Assembly (NCBI GenBank): GCA_041664345.1
Contig: JBAYKX010000001.1
Span: 62,001 to 126,000 of the forward strand
Direction of reading: 5' to 3'
Length of the DNA: 64,000 bases
Source of the DNA: GWE2-40-63 sp041664345
Lineage (GTDB): Bacteria > Bacteroidota > Bacteroidia > Bacteroidales > SZUA-534
Of this stretch, positions 55,084 through 63,200 are shown piece after piece; position 1 is the first letter of the stretch; the number at the start of each line of letters is the position of its first letter. The translations under genes were made by a program, and so were the position numbers. The notes under the pieces are model-generated. The model made no database searches. It worked only from the letters and a program-made list of their open reading frames with translations, and was not told where the DNA came from.

Positions 55084-55124
55084 AAAAGTAATTCCGCTTA
55101 ATTCTGGGCGGAATTACTTTTTTT
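55084..55124. terminator. bidirectional terminator between lipoprotein and uvrC
   Basis: AAAAGTAATTCCGC (55084-55097) and GCGGAATTACTTTT (55108-55121), perfect 14-bp stem, T-run after it and A-run before it; serves both convergent genes. Confidence 0.9.
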
Positions 55125-56964
55125 ACGGTTCTATTTTTGGGGTTTTACTCTCATTCAACGCCTCAAAAAAACGCCTAACAATTGTTGCTTTTGCCTTACC
55201 AATACTCGTTTCCAACTCTTCTATACTAGCTGATTTTATTGCCTCAATGCTTTTAAAGTTTCCCAATAAAAGTTCTACCGTTTTTGGACCAATACCTTCA
55301 ATTCCATCAAGTTCGGAAGTGATGAAATTTTTCGAACGCTTTTGGCGGTGAAAGTTAATCCCAAAACGGTGCGACTCATTGCGTATGTGCTGAATTACTT
55401 TCAGGGTTTCACTATTTTTATCGAGGTAAATGGGTACCGAATCACCAGGGAAATAAATTTCCTCCAACCGCTTGGCAATACCAATTATGGCTACTTTACC
55501 TATTAAATCAAGTTTATCGAGACTTTTAACAGCAGCACCCAATTGCCCTTTGCCCCCATCAATTACAATGAGTTGCGGCAAAGGTTGGTTTTCCTCCAGC
55601 GTGCGGTGGAACCTGCGGTAAATAATTTCTTCCATCGAGGCAAAATCGTCAGGGCCTTCCACTGTTTTTACATTAAAGTGCCGGTAATCGCGCTTACTGG
55701 GTATGCCATTTTTAAAAACCACGCACGATGCAACCGGATTTGTGCCTTGAATGTTCGAATTGTCGAACCCTTCAATATGGGTGGGAAATTCCTTAAGCCG
55801 CAAATCCTTTTTCATGGTTTCCATAATCCGATCTACCCTCTTCTGGGGGCTTCGGTTCATCTCATCCTTCTTCTTCTCCTGTTTAAAATAAAAAGCGTTT
55901 CGCATACTTAAATCCAAGAGTTTCTTTTTGTCACCGCGCTGGGGAACTAAAAACGAAACATTTTCAATAGAAAAGTCGAGTTCAAATGGCACCAATATCT
56001 CACGCGAAGTACTCATGAGCCGTTGTCTGATTTCGGTAATCGCGGTGAGCAACAACGACTCTTTTTCTTCATCAACCCGCTTAACAATTTCTATGGTATG
56101 AACCTGAATAATGGCCCCATTTACCACTTTCAGAAAGTTAACATAAGCACTGTTTTCGTCCTCAATGTATGAAAACACATCTACATTGTGGATGGTTGGG
56201 CTAACAATGGTAGATTTGCTTTGGTAGTTTTCCAAATGGTTCAGTTTTTCTTTGAGTTTTTGAGCCTCCTCAAACCGATACTCACTGCTCATTTGAGCCA
56301 TTTTTTCTTTTAATAGCTTAATAACCTGCCCAATATTGCCCTTTAAAATGTCCTTAATATCGTTAATGTTTTGCAGATAATCGGCTTCTGTCTGGTCACC
56401 AATGCAGGGCCCCAGACAATTGCCTATGTGGTATTCCAAACAAACTTTGTATTTTGCTTTTTGAATGGCTGCAGGTTCCAAATTCAACGAACAATTCCGT
56501 AACGGATAAAGCTGCCGAATAAAATCCATCATGGTATGTAGCGTCCGCCCTGAAGTATAAGGGCCAAAATAAGTGGAACCGTCGCGGATAAAAGTACGTG
56601 TGGTAAAAACCCGTGGATATTTTTCGTTCTTGATGCAAATCCATGGGAACGTTTTATCGTCCTTAAGCATCGCATTATAGCGCGGCTGGTATTTTTTTAT
56701 CAGATTGTTTTCCAGCAAAAGGGCATCTTGTTCCGAATCGACTACAATATGCTTTATTTCAGCAATTTTGCGCACCAAAATCCTGGTTTTGGCGCTGTCG
56801 TGGTATTTGGTAAAGTACGATGAAACTCTTTTTTTTAGGTTCTTGGCTTTACCTACATAAATAGTGGTACCATCGGTATCAAAATATTGATACACCCCAG
56901 GATTATCGGGCAACAAAGCCACTTTTTCTTTAAGTGATGTAATATGTTTATCATCGGAACTCAT
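55123..56964 (-). CDS. uvrC: excinuclease ABC subunit C
   Basis: 613 residues, full length. GIY-YIG nuclease (GVYQYFDTDGTTIYVGKAKN, about 23-42) for the 3' incision, a Cys-rich patch CLEYHIGNCLGPC, a UVR helix (MAQMSSEYRFEEAQKLKEKL), the RNase H-like C-terminal nuclease with GFDNSNIQGTNPVAS and VIDGGKGQLGAA for the 5' incision, and HhH repeats (LDGIEGIGPKTVELLLGNF). Works with UvrA/UvrB in nucleotide excision repair. Divergent from tsaE with a 73-base gap. Confidence 0.98.
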   Translation of the reverse strand: MSSDDKHITSLKEKVALLPDNPGVYQYFDTDGTTIYVGKAKNLKKRVSSYFTKYHDSAKTRILVRKIAEIKHIVVDSEQDALLLENNLIKKYQPRYNAMLKDDKTFPWICIKNEKYPRVFTTRTFIRDGSTYFGPYTSGRTLHTMMDFIRQLYPLRNCSLNLEPAAIQKAKYKVCLEYHIGNCLGPCIGDQTEADYLQNINDIKDILKGNIGQVIKLLKEKMAQMSSEYRFEEAQKLKEKLNHLENYQSKSTIVSPTIHNVDVFSYIEDENSAYVNFLKVVNGAIIQVHTIEIVKRVDEEKESLLLTAITEIRQRLMSTSREILVPFELDFSIENVSFLVPQRGDKKKLLDLSMRNAFYFKQEKKKDEMNRSPQKRVDRIMETMKKDLRLKEFPTHIEGFDNSNIQGTNPVASCVVFKNGIPSKRDYRHFNVKTVEGPDDFASMEEIIYRRFHRTLEENQPLPQLIVIDGGKGQLGAAVKSLDKLDLIGKVAIIGIAKRLEEIYFPGDSVPIYLDKNSETLKVIQHIRNESHRFGINFHRQKRSKNFITSELDGIEGIGPKTVELLLGNFKSIEAIKSASIEELETSIGKAKATIVRRFFEALNESKTPKIEP

Positions 56965-57009
56965 GCCTGCAAATCAACTAAAAATATCTGTATTTTGAGG
57001 AACAAAATG

Positions 57010-57017
57010 TATATTTG
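57010..57017 (+). promoter_or_regulatory. -7 promoter box TATATTTG for tsaE
   Basis: TATATTTG matches TAnnTTTG. It covers the upstream GTG at 57017, so translation must begin at ATG 57038. Confidence 0.6.
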
Positions 57018-57037
57018 TGCACAAACTGGGTATAAAA

Positions 57038-57451
57038 ATGAGAGAGATAATTATTCGGTCATTAAATGAGATGGATGCGGCTGCTTTGGATTTTTTAAAG
57101 GCTACCGAAAAAAAGCGGCTTGTTGCTTTTTACGGTGAAATGGGAGCCGGTAAAACCACCTTTATTAAAGCCCTTTGTACCCAACTTCAAGTTACTGATG
57201 GGGTAACCAGCCCAACATTTTCAATTATAAATGAGTACCATTCTGCCAACGATTATAAAGTATTCCACTTCGACTTTTACCGGATAAAAGACTTGGAAGA
57301 GGTTTATAATTTGGGTTACGAAGATTACTTTTATTCAGATGATTATTGTTTTATTGAATGGCCGGAATTAGTGGAAGAACTGTTACCCGATCTCATTCTG
57401 AAGGTATATTTAACGGTAGCTCCTGATGGAAGCAGAACTTTGACTTTTTAA
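57038..57451 (+). CDS. tsaE: tRNA t6A biosynthesis ATPase
   Basis: 137 residues from ATG 57038. Walker A GEMGAGKTT, switch-like TSPTFSIINEY, HFDFYRI and the FIEWPE motif of TsaE (YjeE). It binds ATP and drives turnover of the TsaB-TsaD-TsaE complex that installs t6A at tRNA position 37, the modification TcdA later cyclises. A promoter box overlapping the alternative upstream start fixes this ATG. Confidence 0.96.
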   Translation: MREIIIRSLNEMDAAALDFLKATEKKRLVAFYGEMGAGKTTFIKALCTQLQVTDGVTSPTFSIINEYHSANDYKVFHFDFYRIKDLEEVYNLGYEDYFYSDDYCFIEWPELVEELLPDLILKVYLTVAPDGSRTLTF

Positions 57452-57522
57452 TGTTTGTGACTTTTACAATAGACACCGTATAGATTCTAGGGCTTTATCT
57501 TTAGTAAAGTTTCAACGGGGGG

Positions 57523-57819
57523 CTAATATGGACGTTTCTTAGAATCTCTTCGATTATCCCAGAAAACCAGTAATTCAATTTCCTTCTTTCTTGGTTTTAT
57601 TCGATAATACAAAGTATTGTGTTCAGTTATAAAACCTTTTCTTATATCTTTATATTTTTTGGATACCTCAAACATATTGGGCGTTTCCTCAATATGCTTG
57701 ATTACTTTTTCAACTTCACCAGCAAAATTATTCAATACTGTTTCTCCCCATCCTTCTTGAAGATAATCAGCAACTTTAAAGTAAGTACTCAAAGCTCTCT
57801 GAGTCCAGATTATTGTCAT
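57523..57819 (-). CDS. RelE/ParE family toxin
   Basis: 98 residues. MTIIWTQRALSTYFKVADYL, an amphipathic helical hairpin, then RKGFITEHNTLYYRIKPRKKEIELLVFWDNRRD: the compact RelE/ParE fold with the final basic D-x-R-x-x end. Preceded by the antitoxin gene with a 3-base gap. Members either cut mRNA at the ribosome or inhibit gyrase; which applies is not clear. Confidence 0.88.
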   Translation of the reverse strand: MTIIWTQRALSTYFKVADYLQEGWGETVLNNFAGEVEKVIKHIEETPNMFEVSKKYKDIRKGFITEHNTLYYRIKPRKKEIELLVFWDNRRDSKKRPY

Positions 57820-57822
57820 TTC

Positions 57823-58065
57823 TTAAAGATTGTACCGATTTTTGATTTGCTTCATTGCATCGGCATGAGTAATGGTTTTACCTTGGTCTGCTTCTTCTAT
57901 GCTTGCTTCGAGCTCTTCTTTTAGAGTGTCGCTTAAAGTGTCAGCCCAATCAATCCTGACTATAGCTTCTTTCGATAAAATGACTTTAATGGCTTGTAAA
58001 ATACTCAGGTCATTAGCCCTTTCAACTAGTTGATGTAAATCTGATTTTAACTCTATTGCATTCAT
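57823..58065 (-). CDS. antitoxin of the RelE/ParE module
   Basis: 80 residues from ATG 58065 (MNAIELKSDLHQLVERANDL). A mostly helical protein with a C-terminal acidic-helical tail (LKEELEASIEEADQGKTITH, KQIKNRYNL) of the kind that wraps the toxin. No clear HTH. Position and spacing (3 bases before the toxin) identify it. The -7 box TAACTTTG at 58089-58096 lies just upstream. Confidence 0.8.
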   Translation of the reverse strand: MNAIELKSDLHQLVERANDLSILQAIKVILSKEAIVRIDWADTLSDTLKEELEASIEEADQGKTITHADAMKQIKNRYNL

Positions 58066-58088
58066 TGTTCTAATAATCATATTTTATA

Positions 58089-58096
58089 CAAAGTTA
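58089..58096 (-). promoter_or_regulatory. -7 promoter box TAACTTTG for the toxin-antitoxin module
   Basis: CAAAGTTA on the plus strand; matches TAnnTTTG, 24 bases before the antitoxin ATG. Confidence 0.55.
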
Positions 58097-58255
58097 ACGA
58101 TTAATATTCATATTTAGTTTCAGTTTAATAATATCGATCCGTTTAGGGTCATTTCCTCCTCAAGGCAGTTTGTATTTTGCATAACGTAGTCTTATGAGTA
58201 CATTGAATATCATCAATTAGAAATTAGTCCCACTTCTATTTTATATTATAAACAG

Positions 58256-58263
58256 TATATTTG
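58256..58263 (+). promoter_or_regulatory. -7 promoter box TATATTTG for the delta' gene
   Basis: TATATTTG, 22 bases before ATG 58285; exact match to TAnnTTTG. Confidence 0.55.
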
Positions 58264-58284
58264 TAACAAATCAATTAATCATTT

Positions 58285-59412
58285 ATGCTATTTTCAGACG
58301 TAATTGGACAAGAACGGATTAAAGCGCATTTGCTTTCTTCAGTTAAAGAAAACCGTATCAGCCATGCTCAATTGTTTTTAGGCAACGAAGGATATGGTAC
58401 TTTACCTTTGGTTTTGGCTTATGCGCAATACATTATGTGTCTTAACCCAAAGGAATACGATGCATGCGGCGAATGTTCTGCTTGCCGCAAAGTGAGCAAA
58501 TTGCAGCACCCCGATTTGCATTTTGCTTTTCCGGTTGTTCCCCGAAAAGATACTGATAAACCGGTGAGCGACCATTATATTAAAGAATGGCGCAATTTTA
58601 TTGCTACACAACCTTATGGGAACTATAACGATTGGCTGGATGCCATAAGTGCTGAAAACTCACAGGGAATTATCCGTGTTGATGAAAGCCGGGAAATCAT
58701 CCGGAAGCTGAACATGAAATTATATGAATCGGAATACAAACTAATGGTTATTTGGTATGCCGAAAAAATGAATGCCGAAACAGCCAATAAGCTGTTGAAA
58801 CTGTTGGAGGAACCTCCGGCTAAAACTTTCTTCTTTTTGATTGCCCAAAGTTCAGAATTTTTATTAACCACTATTTTATCGCGCACTCAATTAGTTAAGG
58901 TAACGCGCATTACAGAAGACGATCTGTTTTTGGGAATAAAAAAGCACCACCCTATGACCGATGATAAAGCCCGTGAATTGGCTCGTTTGAGCGAAGGAAG
59001 CTACTTGTTGGCTAAGGAATATATTAGTGCCTCGGTGGATACCAAACAAAACTTCGAAAACTTTACCCAATTGATGCGCCTGAGCTACAAAGGCAATTTT
59101 ATTGAATTGGTAAAATGGGTCGATGAAATTTCAAAGATTGGACGTGAAAAACAAAAAGCTTTTTTGACTTACAGTTTACGAATGGTACGTGAGAATCTGG
59201 TATTGAATCAGCAACAAAAAGAATTGGTTCGTATGTCAACCGAGGAGGAGACATTTGCTTCGCGCTTTTCTACCTTTATTCACCCAAACAACACCCCATT
59301 GCTGAACCAGGAATTAGATAAAGCCTATCTGCATATTACCCGTAATGCCAATCCCAAAGTAGTTTTTTTGGATGTTTGCATTAAACTGAACCGCATTTTG
59401 AAGATGGGGTAA
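58285..59412 (+). CDS. holB: DNA polymerase III clamp-loader subunit delta'
   Basis: 375 residues. DVIGQERIKAHLLSSVKENR opening, HAQLFLGNEGYGTLPLVLAY (P-loop without the Walker Lys), zinc module CGECSACRKVSKLQHPDLHF, ADKMNAETANKLLKLLEEPP-type block (AEKMNAETANKLLKLLEEPP) and FLLTTILSRTQ, the SRC-like site. It forms part of the clamp loader that places the beta clamp on DNA; delta' is normally ATPase-dead, and the absent Lys fits. Has its own promoter box. Confidence 0.93.
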   Translation: MLFSDVIGQERIKAHLLSSVKENRISHAQLFLGNEGYGTLPLVLAYAQYIMCLNPKEYDACGECSACRKVSKLQHPDLHFAFPVVPRKDTDKPVSDHYIKEWRNFIATQPYGNYNDWLDAISAENSQGIIRVDESREIIRKLNMKLYESEYKLMVIWYAEKMNAETANKLLKLLEEPPAKTFFFLIAQSSEFLLTTILSRTQLVKVTRITEDDLFLGIKKHHPMTDDKARELARLSEGSYLLAKEYISASVDTKQNFENFTQLMRLSYKGNFIELVKWVDEISKIGREKQKAFLTYSLRMVRENLVLNQQQKELVRMSTEEETFASRFSTFIHPNNTPLLNQELDKAYLHITRNANPKVVFLDVCIKLNRILKMG

Positions 59413-59443
59413 GAATCCTAAGAAGCTCATCCAATGTAATTTC

Positions 59444-59594
59444 AACCTAAGTTGAGCGATTTGACCCCGAGGACTCGGGGGAAAAAACGCTCAACTTAGG
59501 TTAAACCCCGACATAGCAATTGTTGTTTAGTCAGCCTGCCCCGATTGCTCGGGGATTGAGCATATTTGTGATAGCAAATCGCTCAATTTGGGTT
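59444..59594 (+). repeat. MITE-like inverted-repeat element, copy 2
   Basis: 151 bases bounded by AACCTAAGTTGAGCGATTT and AAATCGCTCAATTTGGGTT; the ends are inverted repeats matching at 16 of 19 positions. Inside the left part, CCCCGAGGACTCGGGG forms a hairpin, followed by a second copy of the end in inverse orientation (CGCTCAACTTAGGTT); inside the right part is CCCCGATTGCTCGGGG. Opposite orientation to 22244-22439. Together with the promoter at 59612 it fills the 305-base gap 59413-59717; no gene there. Confidence 0.75.
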
Positions 59595-59611
59595 CAATCC
59601 GTTTTTTTTTG

Positions 59612-59619
59612 TATTTTTG
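59612..59619 (+). promoter_or_regulatory. -7 promoter box TATTTTTG
   Basis: TATTTTTG, matching TAnnTTTG, about 98 bases before ATG 59718 and 18 bases after the MITE-like element. Confidence 0.45.
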
Positions 59620-59717
59620 TCATACAAATGGTCTATCTATCAAGGTATTTGCTGTTTTAGTCAAACTCATGTAACAATATATAGAGTTTCGAGTATATAG
59701 AATCAAAACATAAAGAT

Positions 59718-60788
59718 ATGAAAACACTAAAACTTCAACTATTAATTGGCTTGGTATTAATACTAATAAATACAGTTTATTCTGCTACAATTAATACTGC
59801 ACAAACGGGTGAGTGGATATCTACCTCAACATGGACTGGTGGAGTATTACCAATAGCTACTGATGATGTAGTTGTAGGTAATAATGATGTTATTACAATA
59901 AAAGTGGGTGATTCCTTTACAATTTCTGATTTGTGGTTGGGCAATAACAGTGTAATAAATGTATATGGTACATTAACAATAGATAGTTTACATATTAATA
60001 ATAATGCCACACTAAATGTAACGGGTCTTGTAAGTATATTAGGTGGTGCATCATTAGCAAATAATACCATATTACAAGTTAATAATACAGGTACTGTTAA
60101 TATAGAAGGTGATGTTACAACGGGTAACGGTTCAGATTTGATTGTAGATGGTTCTGTGACTATTGGTGGAGATTTATTAGGGTATGCTGACGTTTCTGGA
60201 GATGGAACTGTTACTGTTGCTGGAACTATTGCAGCTGGTATTACCGATTTAGGGCCACTGCCAATTGTCCTTAATTCCTTCAATGCTTTCAAAAGTGAAA
60301 ATACTATCACATTATCTTGGCAAACAGCCTCCGAAGAAAACAACGATTATTTTACCCTAGAGCGGGCACCTGACGGAATCAATTACGAAACCATTGCTAC
60401 CATAGCCGGAGCCGGTAATTCAAAGTCGTTAATTTCATACAATTTCATTGATATTAATCCTCTTATGGGGAATTCCTATTATCGCTTAAAACAAACTGAT
60501 TTCGACGGAGCTTATGAATATTTCGATGCCGTTTCAATATCCTATTTAAACGAAGAAGACATACAAATAGCATTGATTCCCGGTTCTGGATTATTAACTA
60601 TTGATATAACCGGTTCTATTGGATACGCTAAGCTTCAAATTTTAAATATGGCTGGAGCCATAGTAAAAAATGTTTACAAATTGGAGAATAATTCAACAAT
60701 CGATGTTTCGAATCTCAAAAAGGGAATGTATATTGTTTCAATAATTGGTGGTGATGCCCGGATTGTAAAGAAAATATTGATATACTAG
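59718..60788 (+). CDS. T9SS-exported surface protein with beta-helix-like repeats
   Basis: 356 residues. Signal peptide MKTLKLQLLIGLVLILINTVYS. Residues 25-185 are short repeating beta strands rich in N, V, T, I (VINVYGTLTIDSLHINNN, ATLNVTGLVSILGGAS, GTVNIEGDVTTGNGSD), a polymer-binding or beta-helix type. From 188 a fibronectin-like surface domain common in Bacteroidota (LPIVLNSFNAFKSENTITLS, YFTLERAPDGINYETI, SYYRLKQTDFDGAYEY). The last 70 residues (IDITGSIGYAKLQILNMAGA to KGMYIVSIIGGDARIVKKIL) form a type A T9SS sorting domain, removed after export. Ligand unknown. Terminator follows. Confidence 0.8.
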   Translation: MKTLKLQLLIGLVLILINTVYSATINTAQTGEWISTSTWTGGVLPIATDDVVVGNNDVITIKVGDSFTISDLWLGNNSVINVYGTLTIDSLHINNNATLNVTGLVSILGGASLANNTILQVNNTGTVNIEGDVTTGNGSDLIVDGSVTIGGDLLGYADVSGDGTVTVAGTIAAGITDLGPLPIVLNSFNAFKSENTITLSWQTASEENNDYFTLERAPDGINYETIATIAGAGNSKSLISYNFIDINPLMGNSYYRLKQTDFDGAYEYFDAVSISYLNEEDIQIALIPGSGLLTIDITGSIGYAKLQILNMAGAIVKNVYKLENNSTIDVSNLKKGMYIVSIIGGDARIVKKILIY

Positions 60789-60818
60789 ACATTATTCAAA
60801 GCAGTAACGCTACAAATT

Positions 60819-60850
60819 AAAAAGGCTTCCCCAATCAGGAAGCCTTTTTT
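60819..60850. terminator. bidirectional terminator between the T9SS protein and punA
   Basis: AAAAAGGCTTCC / GGAAGCCTTTTTT stem with loop CCAATCA; flanked by A and T runs, serving both convergent genes. Confidence 0.9.
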
Positions 60851-60868
60851 AATGTATTTTTTAGGAAA

Positions 60869-61684
60869 TTAAATAGATAATAACAATTCTTTAATAAGTA
60901 AGGTCATTTGTGGCTCAACCGAAACGGCTACGTTCTGCACTTCGTGGTGAGTTGTTCCCGCTTTCGGATCCGATGGTTTATCGGTATTGGTAATTACCGA
61001 CATACCAAAACATTTTATGCCCATGTGGTGAGCCACGATTACTTCCGGTACGGTGCTCATTCCGGTGGCATCGGCTCCCCAGATACGAAACATTTTATAT
61101 TCAGCAGGAGTTTCCAGAGTTGGACCACTACTTCCAATATAAACACCTTCCTGCAATGGAATTTGATGCTTTTTTGCAATAATCTTAGCTTTCGAAATCA
61201 AATCGCGGTTATAAACGGAGCTCATATCCGGGAAACGGGATCCCAACCGCTCCTCGTTTTGCCCAATCAAAGGGTTAACCGGAAAATGGTTGATGTGATC
61301 TTTTATTAACATGATATCGCCCACATTAAATTCAGGATTCATTCCCCCGGCTGCATTCGATACAAATAAATATTCTATCCCTAAGAATTTCATTACACGA
61401 ATGGGGAAAGTAACCTTATCCATGGTATATCCTTCGTAATAATGAAACCGGCCTTGCATAGCCACCACTTTTTTACAACCCAAAGTACCCAATATCAGCT
61501 TTCCTTTATGGCCTTCAACCGTTGAAACCGGAAAGCCGGGAATGTCTTTATAGGCAATCACTTTATCAGCCTCTATTTTTTCACCCAAACCTCCCAATCC
61601 GCTTCCTAAAACAATACCAATCTCCGGTTTATAATTCAATCCCTCTAAAATAAAATCGGCTGTTTTTTTAAATGTTTCTATCAT
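60869..61684 (-). CDS. punA: purine nucleoside phosphorylase (PNP, trimeric class)
   Basis: 271 residues. IGIVLGSGLGGLGEKIE (phosphate-site Gly/Ser), MQGRFHYYEGYTM, VSNAAGGMNPEFNVGDIMLI, GVYIGSSGPTLETPAEY, GMSTVPEVIVAHHMGIKCFGMSVITN. It cleaves purine (deoxy)ribonucleosides with phosphate to base plus (deoxy)ribose-1-phosphate, cytosolic purine salvage. The TSxG-like Asn/Asp base-site residue is Asn (ITN), favouring inosine/guanosine. Works in the same salvage area as the deoxynucleoside kinase at 35259. Confidence 0.95.
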   Translation of the reverse strand: MIETFKKTADFILEGLNYKPEIGIVLGSGLGGLGEKIEADKVIAYKDIPGFPVSTVEGHKGKLILGTLGCKKVVAMQGRFHYYEGYTMDKVTFPIRVMKFLGIEYLFVSNAAGGMNPEFNVGDIMLIKDHINHFPVNPLIGQNEERLGSRFPDMSSVYNRDLISKAKIIAKKHQIPLQEGVYIGSSGPTLETPAEYKMFRIWGADATGMSTVPEVIVAHHMGIKCFGMSVITNTDKPSDPKAGTTHHEVQNVAVSVEPQMTLLIKELLLSI

Positions 61685-61900
61685 ATTTGTATAATTAGAT
61701 CGTGTTAAATGATTAATTGCTATTCTTTAAAAAAGCGTACTAAGGTACATATATTTATGCTTTTTAAAGTATATTTAACGTTAAATGTTGGTTATTTTAG
61801 AATTTAAACACTCTTATATTTGAAATCTTTCCTTGAAATTATAACTTAAAAAATCAATTATTAAAGAACTCATGGGTCACTATTAATGAATGAAAATAAG

Positions 61901-61908
61901 TAGCTTTG
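61901..61908 (+). promoter_or_regulatory. -7 promoter box TAGCTTTG (alternative at 61815)
   Basis: TAGCTTTG matches TAnnTTTG but leaves a leader of only about 10 bases before ATG 61926. A second match, TATATTTG at 61815-61822, gives a leader near 95 bases. Either could drive the barrel gene. Confidence 0.45.
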
Positions 61909-61925
61909 GCGAAAAAGTATCTTAA

Positions 61926-62636
61926 ATGGTTAAATCAGTAGGAACCCTGCTTATTCTTTTATCGGTAATTACGTTGAAGGCTCAATTTTCCATTGGTGTA
62001 AGGGCTGGGTATGGCGCTCACGGAATTCATTTGGAGCCACCCGCCCTGGAAAAATATCAAACCTCTTTTTTATTATCCAATGGAGGACTCGTTTTAGCTT
62101 TTAATAATAAAATGAATGCGGGTCTGCAAATGGAAGCTATTTATGCTCAAAAAGGTTGGAAAGATGTGGATGATAGCATTCCCGACTCCTTTTTTAGCCG
62201 GACCATTAACTATTTAGAAGTTCCTATTTTTGGGCATTGGGAAATAGGGCACGGAGCGGTGAGGCCTGTAATTCTTGTGGGTCCTTATTTGGCTTTTAAA
62301 TTGAGTGAATCGGCCGATTCAAATAATTTTAACCACCCCAACGACTATGATCCCTTCCATCAGGCTATCCGGAATGTAAGTTGGGGTATTAAAACAGGTC
62401 TCGGATTAAGGTACAATATTAACCAGCGGATGGCAATTTTTGCCGAAGCACGCTATGATATTCAGGTGGCCGGTGGCCGTGATATTTTTATTGATCGTCC
62501 CAATAAAATTCAGGCATCGCGACTTATGGAAATTACCGGAACATTTGGCATTTTATGGCATATAATTCCTCAGGAAAAAAATGAGGATAAGGAAGGCTAT
62601 GTTCCTAAAGAAAACCTATATGAACCGGAGGAATAA
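61926..62636 (+). CDS. PorT-family-like outer-membrane beta-barrel protein
   Basis: 236 residues with signal peptide (MVKSVGTLLILLSVITLKAQ). FSIGVRAGYGAHGIHLEPP, NAGLQMEAIYAQKGW, YLEVPIFGHWEIGHGAVRPVILVGPYLAFKL and GLRYNINQRMAIFAEARYDI follow the porin-family outer-membrane beta-barrel domain found in PorT-like proteins. The C-terminal tail is charged (EKNEDKEGYVPKENLYEPEE). It might be a partner of T9SS or a structural porin, but this is not proven. Ends at a strong terminator shared with gcvH. Confidence 0.78.
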   Translation: MVKSVGTLLILLSVITLKAQFSIGVRAGYGAHGIHLEPPALEKYQTSFLLSNGGLVLAFNNKMNAGLQMEAIYAQKGWKDVDDSIPDSFFSRTINYLEVPIFGHWEIGHGAVRPVILVGPYLAFKLSESADSNNFNHPNDYDPFHQAIRNVSWGIKTGLGLRYNINQRMAIFAEARYDIQVAGGRDIFIDRPNKIQASRLMEITGTFGILWHIIPQEKNEDKEGYVPKENLYEPEE

Positions 62637-62658
62637 TTCCTATTATTAACACACCAAT

Positions 62659-62688
62659 AAAAAAGCCGGAACTAATTCCGGCTTTTTT
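62659..62688. terminator. bidirectional terminator between the barrel gene and gcvH
   Basis: AAAAAAGCCGGAA / TTCCGGCTTTTTT stem with a four-base loop. Confidence 0.9.
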
Positions 62689-62703
62689 ATTGGTAATGTG
62701 TTA

Positions 62704-63081
62704 TTACCCAATAGTTTCTTTGTAAGCATCGGCCGACAATAATTTATTAAGTTCATTGGCGTCAGCTATTTTGATTCTTATCATCCAGCCCTCTCCGTAA
62801 GGATCTTTGTTAACCAACTCAGGAGCCGATTCCAATTTAGGGTTAAGCTCTACTATTTCACCACTAATAGGTAAAAATAAATCAGATACAGTTTTTACAG
62901 CTTCAATAGTACCAAAAGTATCACCCATAGCTAATGTTTCGCCTATGGTTTCTATTTCAACAAATACTATATCGCCCAATTGCTGCTGAGCATATTCAGT
63001 AATACCAATAAAAGCTTCATTGCCTTCAACTCTAATCCACTCGTGATCTTCGGTGTATTTTAAATTAGCTGGAACATTCAT
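62704..63081 (-). CDS. gcvH: glycine cleavage system H protein
   Basis: 125 residues from ATG 63081 (MNVPANLKYTEDHEWIRVEG); a longer frame to 63123 would start before the promoter-proximal leader. Lipoyl-bearing Lys63 in IEAVKTVSDLFLP. It shuttles the aminomethyl group between P, T and L proteins in glycine breakdown. No other gcv gene is beside it; it follows sprA in the same direction, an arrangement known in Flavobacterium. Promoter box TAATTTTG 40 bases upstream. Confidence 0.97.
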   Translation of the reverse strand: MNVPANLKYTEDHEWIRVEGNEAFIGITEYAQQQLGDIVFVEIETIGETLAMGDTFGTIEAVKTVSDLFLPISGEIVELNPKLESAPELVNKDPYGEGWMIRIKIADANELNKLLSADAYKETIG

Positions 63082-63120
63082 ATATGCAAGTTTTTTATGT
63101 ATGACAATTGTATGATGGTG

Positions 63121-63128
63121 CAAAATTA
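63121..63128 (-). promoter_or_regulatory. -7 promoter box TAATTTTG for gcvH
   Basis: CAAAATTA on the plus strand, matching TAnnTTTG; leader of about 30 bases before ATG 63081, so the longer frame start at 63123 is excluded. Confidence 0.55.
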
Positions 63129-63200
63129 CTCTTTTTTTGGAAAAAGGAATTAACTGTTGGTAGATAAACCAAAAAAAAGGATTGTTTTACAACACGATGA

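Noticed and set aside
57017..57037. GTG start for tsaE seven codons upstream
   Set aside because: It overlaps the -7 promoter box, so it would not be on the transcript.
58285..59412. Missing Walker A Lys in delta' as a defect
   Set aside because: Delta' subunits are normally ATPase-inactive, so this is expected for the family.
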